Positions 62,040 to 64,000 of a DNA stretch of 64,000 nucleotides are shown in pieces (position 1 is the first letter of the stretch; every line of letters begins with the position of its first letter). The position numbers and the translations under genes are program-made. Source of the DNA: Sodiomyces alkalinus F11 (lineage: Eukaryota > Ascomycota > Sordariomycetes > Glomerellales > Plectosphaerellaceae); the NCBI RefSeq assembly GCF_003711515.1, contig NW_021167082.1, positions 2,783,691-2,847,690 of the forward strand, in the 5' to 3' direction. Below the pieces are notes generated by a model. It was given only the letters and a program-made list of their open reading frames with translations. It was not told where the DNA came from and did no database searches.

Positions 62040-63400
62040 CCTATATACTTCGCGGTATAAGCGCTAAGCTCCTGTTAGCTATCTAAGGACTAAGACTACT
62101 AAGACCTCTTCGAGTAAGCGTTTAGAAATCCTAAAAAGCCGGGCGCTAGCTTTACTAAAGACGGGTATTACCGCGCCGTTACGCTTTATAGCGGAGAGAA
62201 GCGGTTAGAATATAAGCTTAACGCCCTCGGCAAGCGCTTTACGGAGTAGAAATAGTCCTATAAGAGTAAATTATATAAGTTCCGCCTATATACTAAGGTA
62301 TAAGGTTACCTAAACCCGGAGATATAAGAGTTAGACTATATAGTCTTCGTGCCCGCGGAGTATCCTAAGGTAAATAGCGAGATCACGTAGTAAAAAGCTA
62401 AAGACCTAATACGATAATTTCCCTAGCCGGATTACCTATTAAACACTAACGCTAAGTTAGTATCTTAGGAATAACTATAAGTTCTATATAAGGATTACTT
62501 AGAAATAGTCTATAATGCTAATATACCCCGTAACTACGCGGGGAAATTTATAAAAATACCCTAATCTAACTGCACGGTTAATTTCGAGTCCCCTAATATT
62601 AGCTTAGCTCCTTAGTCTACCGCGTATATCGACTTAGAGGCCGAGGCTAGTCTTATAGAATCTATAGCGGGACCGTTATCTATTATTACTATATAGCCTA
62701 AGATACTTATAAAGTTAGTAAATCCTATAGTTCCCGGGTTTATACTCTAGTATATCTAAGACTATATATACCTTTCTAAGGTAATATACGATATAGTCCT
62801 ATCCGAGAAGGATATAGATAAGTTATACCCTTAGCTAAAGGTATACCTTAAGGACTACGCCTAATAAGCTAATATTACTAATAAGCTTATCCGTAAGTAC
62901 TTATACGGTATTCTTACTATAAAGGGAAAAGAGATAGCACTTACTATACTCTCGGTTAAGGACTTCTTAGCTATACTCTATATCGGAGAAAAACTAGCCC
63001 TAACGCCGCTAACTAAACACGCCGCGCCTTAGGATATAGTAGCTAAGCCTCCCGCTAAGAGAATTATAGGGGATACCGCCGCTAACTAAGCCTTATAAGA
63101 TATCGTTAAGAACTTCGCTAGCCGGCTACGAATCCCCGGTCTCTAGCTTATTTAGGAGACGGCTACCTCGGGTAAGTAGCGTATAATTATCCTTAAATAG
63201 CGCGAGCACGCTATCGTACTCCTAATCCTAGCCGTAAAGTTCGTCGCTATAATTATCTTAGAGGGGCTCGCGAAGGATAATATATAGAACGCTATAACCC
63301 TATTATAGCTTTTAACGATATAGCGTATAGGCCGTATATCGATAGAGAACTTACCGATACCCGCTAAAACGCCTTAGTAAATAGAATCGTATCGGACTAT
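62040..63400 (+). pseudogene. Unidentified sense frame downstream of D pol
   Basis: A plus-strand frame with RIP-type stops but long coherent text, for example SFTKDGYYRAVTLYSGEKRL, EYKLNALGKRFTE, ELDYIVFVPAEYPKVNSEI and EKDIDKLYP. It begins after an AT-rich gap of about 300 bp past the D chromodomain. It could be an extra gene of D or part of another element inserted there. I recognise no domain. Confidence 0.5.
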
Positions 63401-64000
63401 GAGAATACTATTACTACTATCTAGTATTATATAGCCCTAAAGCATCTATAGGCCGACCGCGAGCTATATAGACTAAATAAGGCCTATATCCACGACTATA
63501 CCGCGGTAAACGTATAAATAGCCGATATCACTATAAAGGAAACGGCCATAACGCTATTCACGCTAGTAAAGGAATAGGGTCTACCGATAAAATGAAGCCC
63601 CCGCTATCGTGGAGGAGGAGATTACTATAATTAACTAACTATACGGCTAGGCTAACTAAGCGAAAGAGAAGTTTAGATTCTACTATAGCACGCTATAATA
63701 TAGTATAATACGAGGTTTAGTATTAGGTCTATCCTTTTTATTTTTTTCTCTTCGTTTTTACTTTCTAGCCAGGATATACCCGGTAAATTCTATTCTCTTA
63801 TACCGTGTTTCCTATTATACCTAGGGACCGGTATATTATATTAGGTAGTAACGATAGCGGCTACTATTAGGGCGCTGCCGAAGATTACCTTTTCCTTCTA
63901 TTATTTCCTAACTATATTATAGTTTACTAGTATAACCGTGACGCGCTTTTAGCGAGGCTATCGTAGTTATAAAGGAAGCCCACGGGATATAGGGCTTCCT
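63400..64000. other. RIP-mutated repeat DNA at the window edge
   Basis: CpA/TpG-depleted sequence continuing past the window. No LTR matching anything to the left is seen, so the right end of D is not in view. Confidence 0.5.

Overview
This window comes from the nuclear genome of a filamentous ascomycete (Pezizomycotina, probably a Sordariomycete; the genus cannot be fixed from sequence alone). The evidence is GC-rich genes with short GT-AG introns, homologues of fungal housekeeping genes, and repeats in which CpA/TpG dinucleotides are almost gone while CpG survives, the signature of repeat-induced point mutation (RIP). About 45 of the 64 kb is RIP-mutated transposon DNA.

Layout. 1-8,354 is a normal gene block: a SUN-family (GH132) cell-wall protein (+), a CSN12/Thp1-like PCI-domain protein (-) and an Sbp1-like RRM-RGG-RRM protein (-), with a nearly unmutated solo LTR at 5,924-6,117. 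8,355-10,372 is gene-free intergenic DNA full of short TACCT/AGGTA motifs. 10,373-32,771 is a repeat cluster: Copia element A1 (+), a PIF/Harbinger DNA transposon, and Copia element B (+), whose 5' LTR is split by a second A element, A2 (-). Each has identifiable termini and an exact target-site duplication (TSD). 33,168-40,261 is a gene island: a TAH18-like diflavin reductase (+) and, converging on it, a Ufo1-like F-box/WD/UIM protein (-). From about 40,680 to the right edge lies a nest of Ty3/Gypsy elements: a large chromovirus-type element D in three pieces, interrupted by chromovirus C (43,367-52,245) and by element E (54,084-58,919). E contains F, a gag-only element on the minus strand.

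The five genes do not form a pathway. They serve the cell wall (SUN), mRNA or COP9-linked PCI complexes (CSN12-like), mRNA binding (Sbp1-like), cytosolic Fe-S assembly (TAH18) and SCF ubiquitin ligation (Ufo1-like). All five reading frames are intact after splicing.

The most notable observations are: (1) a long antisense reading frame with its own TGA stop between pol and the 3' LTR of C; (2) an unidentified long sense frame downstream of pol in D; (3) an E/F junction whose mismatched TSDs and missing pol imply recombination between two F copies; (4) RIP that fades toward the outer edges of repeats and spares a 194-bp solo LTR; (5) Copia primer-binding sites that match the anticodon arm of initiator tRNA-Met, implying half-tRNA priming; (6) a Ufo1-like protein with three candidate UIMs. 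Transposon reading frames are described as broken relics and are not reconstructed.
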